Below the pieces are notes generated by a model. That model was not told the origin of the DNA. It did no database searches and worked only from the letters and a program-made list of their open reading frames with translations. The position numbers were made by a program, and so were the translations under genes. Positions 1 to 28,569 of a stretch of DNA of 64,000 nt are shown here, one piece after another; within the stretch, counting starts at the first letter, position 1; every line of letters starts with the position of its first letter. Where the stretch lies: NCBI GenBank assembly GCA_905250125.1, contig CAJNOL010001198.1, forward strand, positions 7,394 to 71,393, in the 5' to 3' direction. Source of the stretch: Rotaria sordida. Lineage: Eukaryota; Rotifera; Eurotatoria; Philodinida; Philodinidae.

Positions 1-229
1 GAATTCAACGAAATATTTGAAAAATCGTTTGCTATGAATTATTGCTTGATCAAATGTTCGTCGGTGTTAAAATCAACTAGATATCTTTGCTTCGAGTTGA
101 ACAAAATACTTGAATAGTTGTTTGATATAAATTATTCCTTGATCAAGTGTTCGTCGATAATAGAATCGACTTAGCATGTTTGCTATCAAGTGAACAAAGT
201 ATTTGAGTGTCTGTTCTTCTTATTCTTTC
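1..229. repeat. Tandem repeat, about 93-bp period, about 2.5 copies
   Basis: The core TTGATCAARTGTTCGTCG occurs at 46 and again at 139. A second shared block (GAACAAARTAYTTGA and neighbours) appears near 5, 98 and 191. Both give a period of 93 bp. The array is cut off by the window start, so more copies may lie to the left. No reading frame runs through it. Confidence 0.75.
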
Positions 230-3200
230 ATTGTGTTGTATATTTGCATATGCAGATACTCATCATTGTTTCTTTCAAGTAAAAAGCATATATGAATAGG
301 ACGTTTAAGCGAGGTATGTTATGCCGGTATATAGTGTTGATGATAATGTATTGAGAAAGTTCCCTGATAATGTATTCTATCATTCAAATTTTCTTCCAGA
401 CGTTCATTGTGATTTACAGTTTTTTATGATCTTGAATTAACTCAATAGTTATTGTGAAACATGATCTAAAATAAGTTTTGAGGTATAGAGCTAAAAATCT
501 GGGCCTTCTACTCTGCTCCCCGTGCTCCTACATGGTGTGGTAGACGCTGTTGATATATGATCGCAGACTATATATCCAAAACGTGTTGCTATAATGTGTA
601 AACTAATTCATCATTGCATTTCTGAACAATCTTGAAAGGAAGACGAAGAAATATGTCATCTTAATCTTGGAAGCATTGCACTAACAGCTGTATTTTCTTT
701 GTAGGATATATGTTACAAGCTCAAATTCACATTCTTAAATGGGATTGTACCATCGATGACAATAAAAATCAACAGACATTACGTAGTAGCCAGCTCTCTT
801 CTTCTATTTTCTCAAGTAGTTAGTTTTCTTTTTTTTTACATTGTGAAACAGTTTACTTTTTTCTTTTATATATACTCGCACATTTCTTTTTTTAATTTTT
901 CTGTATTTTCCTTATTTATTCATGTTAATAAAAAACAAATAAAACTTGTTGCGTTTAGCTTTGTTAAAGACAACAACAAGTATCTAGAACAATTATGAGC
1001 AAAGCACCATTGTCTTCCTTTGCTCAAAATCAGGTATTCAGCCAATTATTGTTTCATTCAGAGTGAGGGTAATAGTTCCTGGAATACTTCTGCGATACAA
1101 CTATAAGAGCTTCTATCAAGAACTTGTATATGCTGCATTGGTGTTCGTTTCAATTAAAGAATAATGAATCCTTCGATTTTTCAAGCACAGCTTTAATGCA
1201 CGAGCATAATATTGTTCTACTGTCTGAAATTCGAGCGTGGGCTCTTTTCAAACATCATATAAATTGTACACTTGATAGATATCATCAAGCAAAATCTTAA
1301 TTCATGATTCAAGCAATTTTTTCACCGAAAACAACAAATTGTCATAATAGAATTGACTTGCTAAAGTTTTCTTCAATTATTTTCAAAATTTAAGATTTTC
1401 TGTGACAGTTTATTCTACAGACTTCAACAAGAAACATGTACTTCATATCATTTTGCAAGAAAAAGAAAGAAAAAGTTTCGATTGTTCGTTGTTCACGTTG
1501 GTAGCTCTTGCAACACCATCTATTAAATGAACAGTAAGAAAAATAAAGATTTTTTCTTTCATTCAATGTGCTGCATTCGAATCTTGTTCAACTAAAGTTT
1601 GAAAATTGTGAGAATGTGGAAGATATTGTTGATGTTTCCGGGTCTAGTAAACCATTACGAGTTTCAACAATTCATGAGGAATTTGATGTTGCGGCAAATT
1701 CATAACAAAAGAAACGTCTGAAAAAAATACATCGAAGAAATAAGAAATAGAAACGGTACAGGAGTGTAGTGCACAGTGGACAGAAAAAGAGGGCTAGGAG
1801 CAATCTGTTCAATCACCATGGCCAAAAACTTGGTATTTTGTGTAGTTGTGCTTCGCACTTGATACTGATTGTCTGTGCTTATCTAGCTCGCTTTACTCGT
1901 AAGATATCTGAAAAATAGATTTTTTGCTGAATTTTTCAATAAAGCCCTGTAGTCTTTCTTAGATCACGTTGAACGTTGCCTTTTGAGTTTTGGATTGAAA
2001 CTTTGTATAAATAATATTGCCAATGGAAGTAATTCATTCTAAAAGTTCCAGCTTTTTTCGTTGTTTCTGTCATGAGATACGAATATAAGCACAAAATTTG
2101 CTTTTTCACACAACTCAATTTTGAATATGCGTATCTTATGACACAGACAACGAAAAAAACTGAAACTTCCAGAACACACTAACCATATTGAGAACATTAT
2201 TTATGCAAAGTTTGAAATCGAAACTACAAAGAAAAATTTAATATAATAAGAATGAAGACCTGGAAAACTAAAGTATTCCAGACATTTTCAACGGCATTCA
2301 TTGAATCAACATAGGCTCGATCCAGATATGATTTAGCACCTCTGGAGAGTTTCTCTCATGAGTTATAAACGTTTTCCAAGAAGAAGTCCAAAATTGGAAA
2401 TTATTTATGGATTATGTTTAGAACCAAACAAATCGATGTATAAGTTTGAAAATTGTATACATTTGAACTTGTATTATCTATTGAAAACTTGATCGATCTG
2501 CAAGATTAGTAATTATTATACAAGTAACTTTCAATGAGTCTACATCGAAGGCTATATTTGACACGCCGTATCTCAATAAGGACTTAGATTCGCATCTTTG
2601 TGCATCCATCAAAGTTGGTTCATGGCATACTCTATCTGACAGTAAATTAAAATTCAAGTAAAAGTCCTGAGAAAATTCGGCGAAACAACTGCATTATTCA
2701 CCAGTCGTTATTTTCTGGTATATTACGAGTAGGTTTTTTAGTCCTATTGGAGCAGAAAAAACTTCACGAATAGTGAAATGCCTATAGTATATAGTAAATA
2801 CATAGCGTTGAATAACGTTATGATATCTAATGAATATAATTAGCGCTTCAATTTAAAACATACATTTTACTTGTCGAACCCTATTAGTAACGTTCACCTA
2901 TTTTATCTACTTTGTGGAAGCCGCTGCAATACGACTAGTCCCTTATAATCAGAATCTGAAGTGTTGTAAAATCCAAATACATAGCAACTTTGATGCCAGC
3001 TATAACATAGGTTCAGATCTCAAAAACTGATTTTGTCACGTAATGGAGCGGGAAGGAACGAAGAGTGATTATTATCTGAGACAGTACTTTCGTAAGACTT
3101 AATTTTTATTTTGAAGAGTAGAAAGTGTAATTAATAATTGGTTCATAAGATTGAAAAATACATATAGTTGAATTTATTTTCAAACTCATCGATATTTGAA

Positions 3201-4265
3201 AAAGTTTATTTCTTAAAAATTCATTGTACTTATTGAACATTATTTCATTTTGGACAAGTTGTGGTTGGACCCTAGCAAATCATGTACATATATAAATCAT
3301 AGAATGGACACTTCTTACTCAGAAAAATTCTTTGATAAAGAAAAATGAAATGAATCAATCATATGCTATATTAAAAACTAATCTTTTTATCTTCTAGAAC
3401 ACTTTAAAATAAAACGAATATCGAAGTTTTTAATGAATAGTATCGATATACTAAAAGTTAAAAATATTCTCTAATTGAAAATAATGTTGATAAATAATCT
3501 GCATAAAATTTTATTTGTGAATAGTATTGAATAAATTCTGAATTCAAGTAAAATTTAAAATAAACTCTTTTCCAAGTATTGAATTCATTTATATTTGATG
3601 AAATCTAGCTAAAAGTTGTTTCATTCGTCTATCTATTATCATGTGAAAACAGTACCTTAATTCTCAGTAGAATTATATACATATATGACGGACGAAGTTC
3701 ATCGCAATGGTTAAATTAGAAAAAAAAAACGTTATATCCATGGTTGAATGGATTCATATGTGGTTTAGTGACCACTTTGTACAACAATCAATGTGAGGAT
3801 GAGAGTTTCATCTGATTGCAGTTGTACGAAGTAGATATATGATGAGCAACATTTTCCGACGCTTTTTCATACTAATTTGTCTTTGTCGAAGGCAATTGCT
3901 TTTACATATTTATAATTATTTATTTTCAAAATTTAACTGAAAATACTCTTAATTACAGTGAATACTGCTGTTTAAATTAAAGAAAAAAAGAATGTTTTTT
4001 TTAGTTGCATATAACTTAGAACATAGAGAAAGATAACCAATTGCTAGCGCCATCTATTATTCCGTTAACATAGAAAAAAAATCAAATTTTTTTTCGTATA
4101 AAAATTCACATCGAAAAGTAAAAATGAATTAAATTATTTTGTAACTTAAATTCAGTAATAGAGTTCAATAACAATATTTTGATTGATTATATAATCAACT
4201 AATTATGATAAAGTTGATATTTCACGTGAGATTGTATCATTTTATTAATTATTTTGTTTCAATAA
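230..4265. other. Intergenic stretch without a supported gene
   Basis: AT-rich DNA in which I see no exon-like segment with family similarity on either strand. The only longer reading frames (756-998 plus, 1936-2118 minus) are low-complexity or lie inside the foldback at 1988-2222. The last few hundred bases should hold the FBXW8 promoter and 5' UTR; no promoter motif stands out. Confidence 0.6.
1988..2222. repeat. Imperfect inverted repeat (foldback)
   Basis: Arms of about 100 bp at 1988-2088 and 2123-2222 are reverse complements by eye, with small indels. Both arms carry the blocks ACTTTGYATAAATAAT and TTTTTTCGTTGT, and the spacer is about 35 bp. No coding capacity is seen, so this looks like a small non-autonomous element. 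Confidence 0.75.
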
Positions 4266-7200
4266 ATGGAATCATTGGACAAATTTCGTTATTCTTGGCA
4301 AGAAGAAATTTCAAAAGAAAAATCTAATCAACCGAATTCCATCGATGATATTGCACTTACTCCAACTGGTGATCTCTGTCGATTAGGTACAAAATCTAAA
4401 CATTCAAATGAATATAAAACATCTATTCCACCATCATCTCAATCAATTTGTCCATCACATTCAATAATTAACAATGCATCATTTACAATTGGTATTCGAA
4501 CATTTATTGCTTCAAATTCTTCATCCACAAAACTTTCATTAATTGAACCACCAGTTAAAAAATTAAAAACATCAAATTTAACATTAATCGATGAATTAAT
4601 ACGTGATATTGATGAATCAACAGATATACCATTTTTTAATATATCATTACCACGTGAAATAGCATTACATATATTTAATTATTTATCAATTAAAGATTTA
4701 TATTCATGTTTACAAGTATGTAAATCATGGTATTCATTATCATGTGATGATATATTATGGTATAATTTATATAAACAAATAAAATTCGATAATATAAAAA
4801 AAAATCACAATGATACGTGGAAAGATCATGTTAAACAAGCTATTTTATCAAATCAAAAATTAATACAAAATTTTAAAAATCATCAATGTCGTACAACTAA
4901 ATTAACAAATCGTCTTGGTATCGTTTTAACATGTGCAAATAATAATCAAACAACAATTATTGGTGGTTATTCAACTGGTATTATTCGTACATGGTCTATT
5001 GAAGCTATTCTCAATGTTGATGATAATAATGAAGATAATGAACAATTAAATATACCTGATATTATTTATGAATCAACAGATACAAATCAATATACAGATT
5101 TATCAAGTGTTAAATCAGTTGGATTTTTAAAAAATGATATTTATGCTATACATGATAATGGTCTATTAGAAGTTTGGACAAAAGATATTGGTGATAAACC
5201 TCGTTATACTCAACAATTACCATCAATACCAATTCAACATATTGAAAATGATGAAAATATATTATGTACTTCAAGTCGATCGAAATTTTGTGTATGGAAT
5301 TTTAATGAGGTAAATATGATTAAATAGTTTTATAAAATTTATCATTGAATGTTTTTATGTTCATACGCAAGAGAGTTTATATAGTATATTTTAAGACTCG
5401 AGATGGAAGAGAATTTATTCTTATCATGTGTCTAAAATAATTCTTTAATACTCGCTTTTTTTTATGTATTTAGTCGACGATTAGTACTTTTTTTTAAAGT
5501 CATCTCTTTTGAATTATGTTCTAATTCATATGATTAAAAGGGATAATTTGCTTAAAACTAAAGAATATTTCACTATAAACTTGAGTGCCTGTTTCGGTAA
5601 ATTTTTGTCTCGTAGTCTTGATTCTGCACATCTTTCCGCTGCAGTATATGGTTTGATGGATATAATCGAAAAAAAATGTTTTTCAAAAATAGGACGTATC
5701 AGTTTATATATCATGGTTCATTTGACAGACACTAAACTGTGAAACAGAGACGCATAAATCATATAAAGGAATGTTTCTGAAGCGATTTTAAAATTCATCA
5801 TTTTTGCGTTCAGCAAAAGCAAATTCTTTGCAATTTTGGCAGATTATTGTACATAGATATGTAAAATACTAGCAGAGTTAAAAGTTATTAGTCCATCATA
5901 ATGAATTTTTATCTATAGTAAAAATTATAGATTTAAAATCTTTGTAATTATTTAGCACTAACTTGCAGAGTCACAGTCAAGTCAGTAAGCCTCTCTGCCT
6001 GTCCGTGACAGATAGACCACCTGGTGTTTGTATTTTTTTCTTCTTCGATGACCAAGTTTTATTTTAGAAATTGAATATTTTCCTAGAAAACAACTCTATG
6101 GCAGACTTAATTTCAAAGATAACATTTAAAAATGATAAATTAGGTAAAGTTACACAAATTGTCTTGTTTATAATTACTTGCATAATTAATTCAGCTGAAA
6201 CTGAACGATCTTTTTTCTGCTACAGGCTTTTTGCAGTTCCAGAAAGTCATTTCTACTTACTAATTCATAAATATATATAATCTATAGTAAAATCTTCCAT
6301 TGTAAATGTCTCTAAATCGTTACAGAACTTATAGAACATCATTTATATATATAAAGTCTGAGTATAGGATATATTTTAATTTTTTTCTCTGATGAAGGAA
6401 AGAATAATGCAATGGAAATTATTCGATTTACAGAAATATCGAATGAAGTTCAAAAATACCTAATCAGTAAGTGTTATAATGATGACATGAATTCAACTGA
6501 CATTAAAATTATGAATAAGAATGTGATATTTCTCGAATTTAAAAGATCAAAATGATATTCGACGCTTTCTTTTTAAATTAAACTAATTACTTCTTACTCG
6601 ATAGTAATTCACATTTTTCAGTTTTTTATACAATAATTCATTCTTAAATACCAGCTCTTATTTCATGCATTTTAGTTAAAATAACCTCAGAACTGAGACA
6701 AAATGAAATAAACCCGCCCACAGAATAGAAGCCCATCCTGTTCGAAATGAGAACAAAATAAATAATTTTAAAAAGTTTTGATGAACTAGTTCAACACTTC
6801 TTATTGTTTAATTGTAGTTCAGTTTATATGCCTAATTTCCGTTGTATTTTATGCGTTTTCTATCAACAGAGAAATGAGCATCTATCAAATGTTGAAAAAT
6901 CAGTGCAGATATATATTAATAAAGTATAAATGTCTAGAAGTTATTGAATATTAATTCTGTGTGGAATAATATTATTCCATTGGATTTTATACTTTTATGG
7001 GTTTATACACCGTTCAGAAAAGAAATGACGAAAATTTTTATTAACTTCACAGCAGTATGAACAAATCTTTAACTGAAAAACGAAACCTCAAAAAGCTAAA
7101 CTATAACTGATGCCAATTACGCCAGAGATCATGAAATTTAAAAGCAAATCTCAATATACAGTGATACGTTGCGAATTAATATAACATTCATGAGACGTGA

Positions 7201-9647
7201 ACTATCGATCTCTCAAAAAAAAACAGGGAGACTCTTATTAAGTAGACAAGGTTTACGTCATATAACTGCCACGACGAAGTTGTTCAATGGAACTGTATCG
7301 CTATATGTCTCATAGAAACCTCTTTTAAATTCCTTGAAAGCTCGTCAATTTCGCACGTCACTGCAGACAACCTCTAAGACTACAAGTTTCCTATTCAAAG
7401 TTTTTTCTGAACATGTCTAGATTTTTCAAAAAAATGAGAAGTTCAACACCAATGTCAAACAGTACCAATCCTTCCTCAAAATCGGATTTCCAGAGGAAGT
7501 TTTTGTAGAGTTCGATCTATGCTGAAAATTTCAGCACAGACACAGTTCTGGCGATACAGTCAACGGTGAAGTTTTCAGATTTTTTCTTTCACATATGGTT
7601 AAAGAGATGTTCGCTAATTACTTTTTTATTAATAGTCAACTGAAAGAGTCAACATTTATATATATATATATTTATGCTAAAAAAAAATTGTTCAGAGAAA
7701 TGATCCTTGCAAAGAATCAAAGTCACATGAAAGATGTGTATGTTACATTTTGCCTCGATCACTCCATATCTTTCAATAAAGTTTAAAGATATCATCTTGT
7801 TTTTTTTGTTCTTAATTTTAGAATGAATCAAGTGCTCAATATCAAGAACTTAATTTTCTAACTGATTTAAATGATCGTATTGTATCATTCTGTATGTCTA
7901 GTTCTCATTTCGTACCAATATCAATAATTGCTTCTAGTAAATCTCTGTGGTGTATATCATTAACAAATCTAATACATCGTCATTCATTTTATTCAATACT
8001 TGATTCCGATTATATACAAAAAATTCCATTAGATATTCATAATGATGAACCATTAGCTATAATTGGATTTGATCGTGAAATAAAATTATTTGATTTAGAA
8101 TGTGGTCGTTGTAATATTATAACAACAAATTATAAAAATTTTCCAGCAAATATTCATTTAATACGTGCTGATAAATGTCCTATAAATGAATTTATAGTTG
8201 CATTTGATAATTTTCAAATAAGTATATTTGATCGACGACAAAAAGAAGGAGCTGTACAACATTTTTATAATCATTATTCTACAATAACAACAGTACAAAT
8301 GGATACATGGAAATTAGCAAGTACAGATGTATGTGGTTTTGTTCGACTTTGGTATGAGATTAAATTATTGTATATATATATATATATATATATTTTTAAT
8401 TTTGTATTTATAAAAGGGATCGACGAATGTCTCCACGTTCTTTATGGCATATGAATCCTCAATCACATCCTGTTACACATTGTTCATTTGATAAACAAAC
8501 ACTTATTTTTGCATTAACACCATATTACAAACAACCAGATATGGTAAATTGAATTTTATTTCTAAAGAATTTTTTCTCTAACTTTTCCTCCCTCAACATA
8601 GAAGTTCACTCGATGTCTAATTTGTAAGTTGTTTGAGTACTTTCGGAATTGTTATCATAATTTCCTAGAAATCAAGGGCTAACTACTAGCTTCTTCCGAT
8701 TACCTGTAAAAACTGCGGACACCCATTTAAGATTACGCCATTTGTTTTTACCTGGATTTAGCGTTTTTTTTTTGTGGATACAGACATCTATGGTTACTTT
8801 GAGTTTGACTTATACCAGATGTTTTGAATAAATATCAAAGTAACTGTCGTTATCTTTAAAAATTAAAACTAAGATAACCATAAGTGTCTATATGGTCCGC
8901 AGTTTTAATAGGGTGTGGGCGTGGGTGTTTATGTCCACAAAGAAGATGATATTCGGTTTGAACTCTAGTTTTTTTTGCAGCTTTTACAAATATCCGTTTC
9001 TTTCCTGGTTCCATATCATCAAATCGACTAAGTAGTACGTTCTGTACAATATGTTTCACACTTCGATATTCATTTACGTTCAGTATTTCATGGATCTTGT
9101 TAGTGATACGAAAAACTGCAGTTTAAATAATATGATGATTTGAATTATTGCGACAGAAATATAAAGTAAAAAAATCCGTGCGTACTGGAGCCCATTGGGT
9201 CTAATATTGGATCAGACAAGCTCTAGAGTAGGTGCCCGTTTTTTTTTTGTTATCCTACGTAGTCATTTGTACCATTGTGGCCATAGTTGTTGGATAGAAA
9301 TTATGCTATAGATACGTAGTTTTTAGACGGCTATGTTTGATAAATATGTATGCAGACAAATTTTTTCTGCTTTTTAAAGAAGTTCAATTTTTTAAAATTC
9401 TCTGTTTATTTTGAATGGAGTGAGTTTCTATTCTGTAGGAAGTTTAATAATTGTTGTTGTCTTTTTTTAGATTGATTATCAAATTGATCCTGATTCATTA
9501 TCAGGACATATTTATGTATGTGATTTTACATCGGATATTTCAACACAACTTGGTGATGATTTAAAAATTTGTACATCATCTTATGATGCACCACAAGCAT
9601 CGAATAGAAGGATTGGTTTACATACTCCATATGATATTATTGAGTAG
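4266..9647 (+). CDS. FBXW8: F-box/WD repeat-containing protein 8 (FBXW8), 4 exons, 625 aa
   Basis: Substrate adaptor of SCF-type cullin-RING (CUL7/CUL1) ubiquitin ligases. Exons: 4266-5309, 7822-8351, 8417-8543, 9471-9647; phases join without a break. The N-terminus carries the FBXW8-typical LDKFRYSWQEE, then a Ser/Thr-rich linker. LIDELIRDIDESTDIPFF leads into an F-box at about residues 128-170 (LPREIALHIFNYL...CLQVCKSW). WD-type blades follow, including TGIIRTWS, DRRQKEGAVQHF and VQMDTWKLAS...GFVRLW. The C-terminus CTSSYDAP...TPYDIIE matches the FBXW8 tail. Length is close to the human protein (598 aa). ATG 4266 is the first Met and aligns with the family start. Intron 1 is 2.5 kb and holds a hAT-like relic; intron 2 holds a (TA)n tract. 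The neighbour downstream on the same strand is RAB39. The family call is from recalled similarity, not a search. Confidence 0.9.
6071..6277 (+). pseudogene. Possible hAT transposase C-terminal fragment in FBXW8 intron 1
   Basis: A 69-codon frame contains LGKVTQIVLFII...NSAETERSFF. This resembles the hAT dimerisation motif, in which a Ser-Ala-x-x-Glu-Arg-x-Phe-Ser core follows an Ile/Pro-rich strand. Only this short core is recognisable and no terminal inverted repeats were identified around it. Read as a decayed transposon fragment; chance similarity is possible. Confidence 0.35.
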
Positions 9648-9973
9648 TAAAATTCTTTTTTTTTTTGTTTCTTTCTTGTTCTTACGCAAGCAGCTATTAT
9701 CGTTTTAATGTTTTTCTTTTTTCTTTATTATGGTAAAAAAGAATCTCATGACCGAATGAAAAAAACGCACAAAAAAAAAAGACTTCGGTGGAAATTTTGT
9801 AAATTCTTTAACTTATTATGATAATTTAGATATAAATTCTTTCTATCAAATAGTTTTGTATTATAATTTCATGTCTGTATATTTATTTCCATGATGAAAA
9901 GCCAACGAAATTTTTAATTTTTTAGATTTCTTTTGTTTTTTTTTGAATTTGATGCCAATCAAATTATTATTTA
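9648..9973. other. FBXW8-RAB39 intergenic spacer
   Basis: 326 bp of T-rich and A-rich DNA between two same-strand genes. A polypyrimidine tract ending in TTTTTTAG at 9919-9925 precedes the RAB39 ATG by 48 bp and could be a splice acceptor, either for a 5' UTR intron or for trans-splicing. No other feature seen. Confidence 0.5.
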
Positions 9974-12344
<2,371 letters not shown>

Positions 12345-13432
12345 TAATCTCTTTAACTTTTTTCTTTTCTTTTGTATACATAGTTCCTTGGTCTAACAGT
12401 GTGTTTGTTTTTATGGTTGCTTTTCCTATCTATATCTATAAATATATATATATATATACATATATTTTTTTTTCTTTCGAAGGAAAATATCCACATTTTG
12501 AATAAATCAATCAAGCTCGTTTTTATTGTCCGAACAAAAATTTCATTTATTTGTATCAGATTTTACTTGATTTTTTTTCTTTCCTTGTCTTTGAAATATA
12601 AAATCATGATCTTGTATAAGTTGCCTTATAATAAATTAATAATATTTATCGATGACTATAAGAATTAAATATATTCTAGATTTTGTTTTTTCTGCAAAGA
12701 ACAATATTAATTCGAAATAATTCTGGAATATTTAGGGCAATGGTATGTATTATTAAAGAAATAAAGAGAAAACGATTGGTTAGGAAAAAACAATTCATAA
12801 AAAAAAGAAGAATTTGCAACTTTCAGGATAAATACATCTCGATGGGTAGAACAAAAGTTATCATCTGCTCAATATTCCCAAATGCTTCTCTTTGTGAGAT
12901 ATCGCAGTCGCAAAGTCTAAATGTTGCCTATCCTTAATTGCTCCACTTTCTCGGCTGAAGTTTTTAATTTGAACTTTTTTGTAAATCCTGAACAAAAACT
13001 CGAGCATTTTAAATAGTTTCTAGTGTAATTCGAACAATGTTTCAGCTCAATTGGATGCACTGTGGTTGAGAAATAAGGATAGTTCTTTATTTTTTTGTGA
13101 AAGAACTCATTTTTCAAGTTTTTCGATTTAGACACTTCGAAGCATATATAGAGCAGAAAAAGAATAAAAATTTTGGTCAGGAAAGGAGAGGTCCTGGTAA
13201 GACTATCTTCTCATTGTACTCTGAAGAGCGTCGTTTTTTTTACTTGTATTTGTTTCGATCTCTGATAGACTTTCCTTGAAAATCAATATTTAATTTTGTG
13301 TTTTAGTAAAAGTCTTCTTTTCTAATTTAATTTTAGAATTCTGTAACTAATAAAAAAATATATTGATTCAAATTATATATTTTCTATAATTGATGGATAT
13401 CGTTATTTATAAATTTTATTCATTGTTATTAG

Positions 13433-13553
13433 TTTTAAATTATTTGATTATTTAACCATACAAGAACTCTCATTAGAAGAATTAGCAAATAAACTTAATC
13501 TATCTCATTTATTATTATTAGAACGATTTTTAAAATGCTTGTATATTACTTAA
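13433..13553 (+). pseudogene. Possible O-methyltransferase dimerisation-domain fragment
   Basis: After an acceptor-like TTATTAG a frame reads FKLFDYLTIQELSLEELANK and then NLSH...LERFLKCLYIT before a stop. The pattern F-x-L-F-D-x-L then SxEELAxxL then LxRFL is that of the winged-helix N-terminal domain of ASMT-like O-methyltransferases. No SAM-binding domain follows within the intergenic space, so if the assignment is right this is an isolated exon relic. The evidence is one short match. Confidence 0.35.
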
Positions 13554-13904
13554 ATTAATTAAATAAGATAAAATAAATAAGAAATATTCTAATATTTTAC
13601 TGAATTTTAGATACATATCGAAAAATCAAAAAAAAAACATCGAATTAACAATTCCATATCTTGACAAAGAAAAATTCTTTTCGGCTGAAACTTTGAGGAT
13701 ATTCTAAGGACCATTAGGCCTATCTATTGGTAAAACTCCACTAATTAATTTTCCAGTAAATGTGTAAAGCTGGGTTTAAGTTTCAGTAATAAAGCCTAAC
13801 ATAAGCTCAAACTACGAGAATCAGCTCAGGTAGTTTCCTCGTAAGAAACGTTGGAAAAGTTTCGGACGCATGATGTACTAATGAAGTGTTATTGCCATAT
13901 TAAT

Positions 13905-14215
13905 GAAATTTTTATTGAGAGAAAAGCATTTCTGAAAAATCCAAAACAATGAGTTTCGATAGGAAATTTCCTCTGCAGGAGGATTTGATAGTCTTGAAAG
14001 ATTCAGCGAAAGCGAATATGTTTTTCTCGAGATATTCAATTTTCAAGTAGGCTTGAGTCTTTCTAAGGTAAACCGCTGTCATTTTTGGAAGTTCAATATC
14101 TCGAGAAAGACATGGATTATCAAATTCATCCTATAGATAAAATTTCAGATCAACACTCTTTGTTTTTAGATCATTCTGAAATACCTCGCTCTCAATAAAA
14201 ATTTCATTAAAACGG
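13905..14215. repeat. Imperfect foldback upstream of POLR3A
   Basis: Both ends carry TTAATGAAATTTTTATTGAG (forward at 13902-13921, reverse complement ending near 14214). The inner blocks TTTCTCGAGATATT and GAATTTGAT/GGATTTGATA recur in mirrored order. Arms are about 140 bp with a short centre. No coding potential. Confidence 0.75.
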
Positions 14216-14650
14216 TGGTAAATTTTTTATCAATAGATCATAGACCTAAATCCTTTTAATCTTATCTTAGTCTCACTGATACCTACTCGTAGCAGTAGTA
14301 TAGAAAGTATTGACATTAAATATAATAAGTTTTGATGTACATCGACATGTGATTAGTCTTAATTCTCATATGCTGAAAATGATGCAATAAAATAATAATC
14401 TTCATCTTAAGAATATTTCTTTTGAATAAGAAAAATATTTCAATCAAAAAAAAAAATATTTTTTATTTTATTTCATAATACATAAAGAAATATTGCATCA
14501 TCCATTTTTAGTTTGTTTTTTTTCTTTATCAAAGATATATTATTCGAAAAAATTTCATTAACATATTTCTTTATATCAAAAATAATTTCATTTTAGATTA
14601 AATTTAATTATATAATCTTAAGAAAGAAAAATTAAAAAAATAAAAGCAAC

Positions 14651-28487
<13,837 letters not shown>

Positions 28488-28569
28488 GCATGCTATTTTT
28501 TTTTTGTTTTGTTTTTTGTGATACGTTTTCTATCCGTAGGAAAAAATAAATCTGATTTTGTTATTCTAG
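28488..28569 (+). promoter_or_regulatory. 82-bp POLR3A-OSTF1 spacer with acceptor abutting the OSTF1 start
   Basis: Only 82 bp separate the POLR3A stop from the OSTF1 ATG. The spacer is T-rich and ends TTATTCTAG immediately before ATG. It leaves little room for a separate promoter and 5' UTR, and it has the polypyrimidine-AG layout of a trans-splice acceptor. Interpretation as a two-gene operon processed by spliced-leader trans-splicing is inference. Confidence 0.5.

Larger units (their letters stand above)
12345..14650. other. RAB39-POLR3A intergenic region
   Basis: 2.3 kb with no intact gene. It contains the RAB39 3' UTR, a possible methyltransferase exon relic (13433-13553), a foldback (13905-14215) and AT-rich filler. 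An acceptor-like TTTTAG at 14591-14596 lies 54 bp before the POLR3A ATG and may mark a 5' UTR intron or trans-splice site. Confidence 0.5.

Noticed and set aside
6963..6978. Perfect 16-bp palindrome GGAATAATATTATTCC
   Set aside because: Palindromes of this size are expected by chance in such AT-rich DNA; no repeat structure around it.
7649..7831. Paired plus/minus frames before FBXW8 exon 2
   Set aside because: They lie in the polypyrimidine-rich end of intron 1 and include a (TA)n tract; no coding signal.
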